A stretch of 5,934 bases of DNA, taken from positions 1 to 5,934 of the forward strand of contig JAITWF010000009.1 of assembly GCA_031285415.1 (NCBI GenBank), given 5' to 3'. Both the position numbers and the translations under genes were made by a program. This DNA comes from Deferribacteraceae bacterium (GTDB taxonomy: Bacteria; Chrysiogenota; Deferribacteres; Deferribacterales; JAISNW01). Positions 4,893 to 5,934 of this stretch are shown piece by piece. A model generated the notes under the pieces. The model ran no database searches. It saw only the letters and a list, made by a program, of their open reading frames with translations, and was not told the DNA's origin. Positions within the stretch are counted from its first letter, which is position 1; the number at the start of each line of letters is the position of its first letter.

Positions 4893-5611
4893 CTATTCGC
4901 TCTAGCTAAGATCTGCTTCATATCCTCTACCGCCCTCTGTAGCCCTGTAAAGATCGCCCTCGACATGATAGAGTGCCCGATATTTAGCTCATATATGCCA
5001 TGAATCTGCGCTACATCTGTGGTATTCTGATAGTTCAGCCCATGCCCAGCGTTTACGATAAGCCCTGCGTCTTGGGCGAAAGCGGCGGCGATATAGAGTT
5101 TATTCAACTCCTCCTTTTGCAAGTCGCCTGTAGCGTTAGCGTACGCCCCTGTGTGCAGCTCGATAAACTGCGCCCCTGTCTTTGCGGCGTATTCAATCTG
5201 TCGCTCCTCAGGGTCGATAAAGAGGCTCACCTTGATTCCCTTGTCTATAAGGGTAGAGACAGCCCATTTGACGCTATCAAAGTGACCTGCAACGTCTAGC
5301 CCTCCCTCGGTTGTCAGCTCCTCACGCCGCTCTGGCACCAGTGTGCAGCTATTGGGGAGGGTGTTGCAGGCGATCTGCACGATCTCACGGCTGCACGCCA
5401 TCTCGAGGTTGAGTGGAAGCCTTGAGATCTTGCGAATCTGTGCTACGTCGTCATCCTTTATATGTCTGCGATCTTCACGAAGGTGGATCGTGATCCCATC
5501 TGCGCCACCAAGCTCTGCCACTGCGGCGGCTGTGAGCGGCTCCGGTTCCATGCCCCCTCTAGCGTTTCGTAGCGTTGCCACATGATCAATATTAACACCT
5601 AATCGAACCAT
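4889..5611 (-). CDS. pdxJ: Pyridoxine 5'-phosphate synthase
   Basis: PdxJ closes the pyridine ring of vitamin B6, condensing 1-deoxyxylulose 5-phosphate with 3-amino-2-oxopropyl phosphate in the DXP-dependent pathway. The 240-aa protein is full length for the family (about 240 aa) and is a TIM barrel. Visible signatures are NIDHVATLRNARGG (residues 7-20), IHLREDRRHI (42-51) with His43 and His50, NLEMA (68-72) with the catalytic Glu70, LVPERREELTTEGG (91-104), ELHTGAYAN (151-159), NAGHGLNYQN (187-196) with His190, and ELNIGHSIMSRAIFTGL near the C-terminus. The ATG is preceded by GAGGGTGAG five bases upstream. The gene begins inside the 3' end of the upstream mqnA-like gene (13-base overlap) and overlaps acpS by four bases. 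PdxA would be needed elsewhere to complete the pathway. Confidence 0.97.
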   Translation of the reverse strand: MVRLGVNIDHVATLRNARGGMEPEPLTAAAVAELGGADGITIHLREDRRHIKDDDVAQIRKISRLPLNLEMACSREIVQIACNTLPNSCTLVPERREELTTEGGLDVAGHFDSVKWAVSTLIDKGIKVSLFIDPEERQIEYAAKTGAQFIELHTGAYANATGDLQKEELNKLYIAAAFAQDAGLIVNAGHGLNYQNTTDVAQIHGIYELNIGHSIMSRAIFTGLQRAVEDMKQILARANR

Positions 5612-5934
5612 AATAACTCACCCTCATATCCTGATAATTTGTAGTATAATTTCAATCCAGCAATCTCTTCGTCACTTATATTATAATATATATGCTGCCA
5701 ATATTCAACTAGTTGCTCCCTTTTGAAGCTATCGGGAAACCGTTTGAGAAACTCCGTAGCATAAAATTCACCTTGATTATACACCTTTGACACGATCTTC
5801 GCTAACTCGCTATATAACATACGCACAGCAGGTTTATCTTTGGAGGCGGTAGGGATAAGCCATAGCGAAAATACAAACGGTAGCCCTGTGTGCTGATACC
5901 AAAGCTCTGCAAGGTCGTAGACATATTTGCAGCT
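5599..5934 (-). CDS. mqnA: Probable chorismate dehydratase MqnA, C-terminal part
   Basis: MqnA converts chorismate to 3-enolpyruvylbenzoate, the first step of the futalosine route to menaquinone. Only the last 111 residues are present; the frame runs off the right edge, so start and promoter are outside. A GTG at 5826 is an internal codon, not a start, because homology continues upstream of it. The fragment begins SCKYVYDLAELWYQHTGLPF, and the block DLAELWYQHTG-LPFVFSLW (residues 7-25) matches the conserved MqnA segment of the type DLGxxWxxxTGLPFVFAxW. It is followed by the helical tail ending in a conserved-looking EYWQHIYYNISDEEIAGLKLYYKL. MqnD, the related paralogue, lacks the LPFVFAxW block. 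The gene overlaps pdxJ by 13 bases and probably leads the operon. Assignment rests on recalled family motifs over a partial sequence. Confidence 0.75.
   Translation of the reverse strand, partial: SCKYVYDLAELWYQHTGLPFVFSLWLIPTASKDKPAVRMLYSELAKIVSKVYNQGEFYATEFLKRFPDSFKREQLVEYWQHIYYNISDEEIAGLKLYYKLSGYEGELLWFD

Noticed and set aside
5824..5826. GTG as a possible start of a short 75-aa minus-strand gene
   Set aside because: The frame continues to the window edge with conserved MqnA-like sequence (TGLPFVFSLW), so this is an internal valine codon.

Overview
The window is 5.9 kb of ordinary-density bacterial chromosome. It holds eight genes in two converging blocks, with no rRNA, tRNA, CRISPR array or complete mobile element visible. 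The content suggests an anaerobic or microaerophilic Gram-negative bacterium. Rubrerythrin-based peroxide defence under PerR points to an anaerobe. A probable MqnA points to menaquinone made by the futalosine route. A pdxJ-acpS pair and a GroEL with a GGM-rich tail point to a proteobacterium-like lineage, for example Desulfobacterota, Campylobacterota or Deferribacterota. The lineage is inferred from gene content and could be wrong.

Left block, + strand. The window opens inside groEL: 472 codons are present and about 76 N-terminal codons lie outside. GC-rich hairpins follow it. Next is a stand-alone XerC/D-like tyrosine recombinase, preceded by a conspicuous dyad symmetry that contains both a TATAAT box and the Shine-Dalgarno sequence. 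Overlapping the recombinase stop codon is a consensus sigma-70 promoter (TTGACA, 17 bp, TATAAT) whose -10 box is covered by a PerR/Fur-type box. It starts a tight four-gene operon: perR, a rubredoxin-like protein, a 4Fe-4S ferredoxin with unusual cysteine spacing, and rubrerythrin. The likely logic is that PerR represses its own operon until peroxide oxidises it. Ferredoxin and the rubredoxin-like protein may then carry electrons to rubrerythrin, which reduces H2O2 to water.

Right block, - strand, read from the right edge: the C-terminal 111 residues of a probable MqnA (chorismate dehydratase), then pdxJ (pyridoxine 5'-phosphate synthase), then acpS (holo-ACP synthase). The reading frames overlap by 13 and 4 bases, so they are probably translationally coupled.

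Between the convergent rubrerythrin and acpS genes lies a 116-bp spacer made almost entirely of nested inverted repeats. It looks like an interspersed palindromic repeat and may also end transcription from both sides. The strongest leads are the dyad in front of the recombinase, the nested palindromic spacer, and the peroxide operon with its non-canonical ferredoxin. I see no clear evidence of a wholly new multi-gene system.
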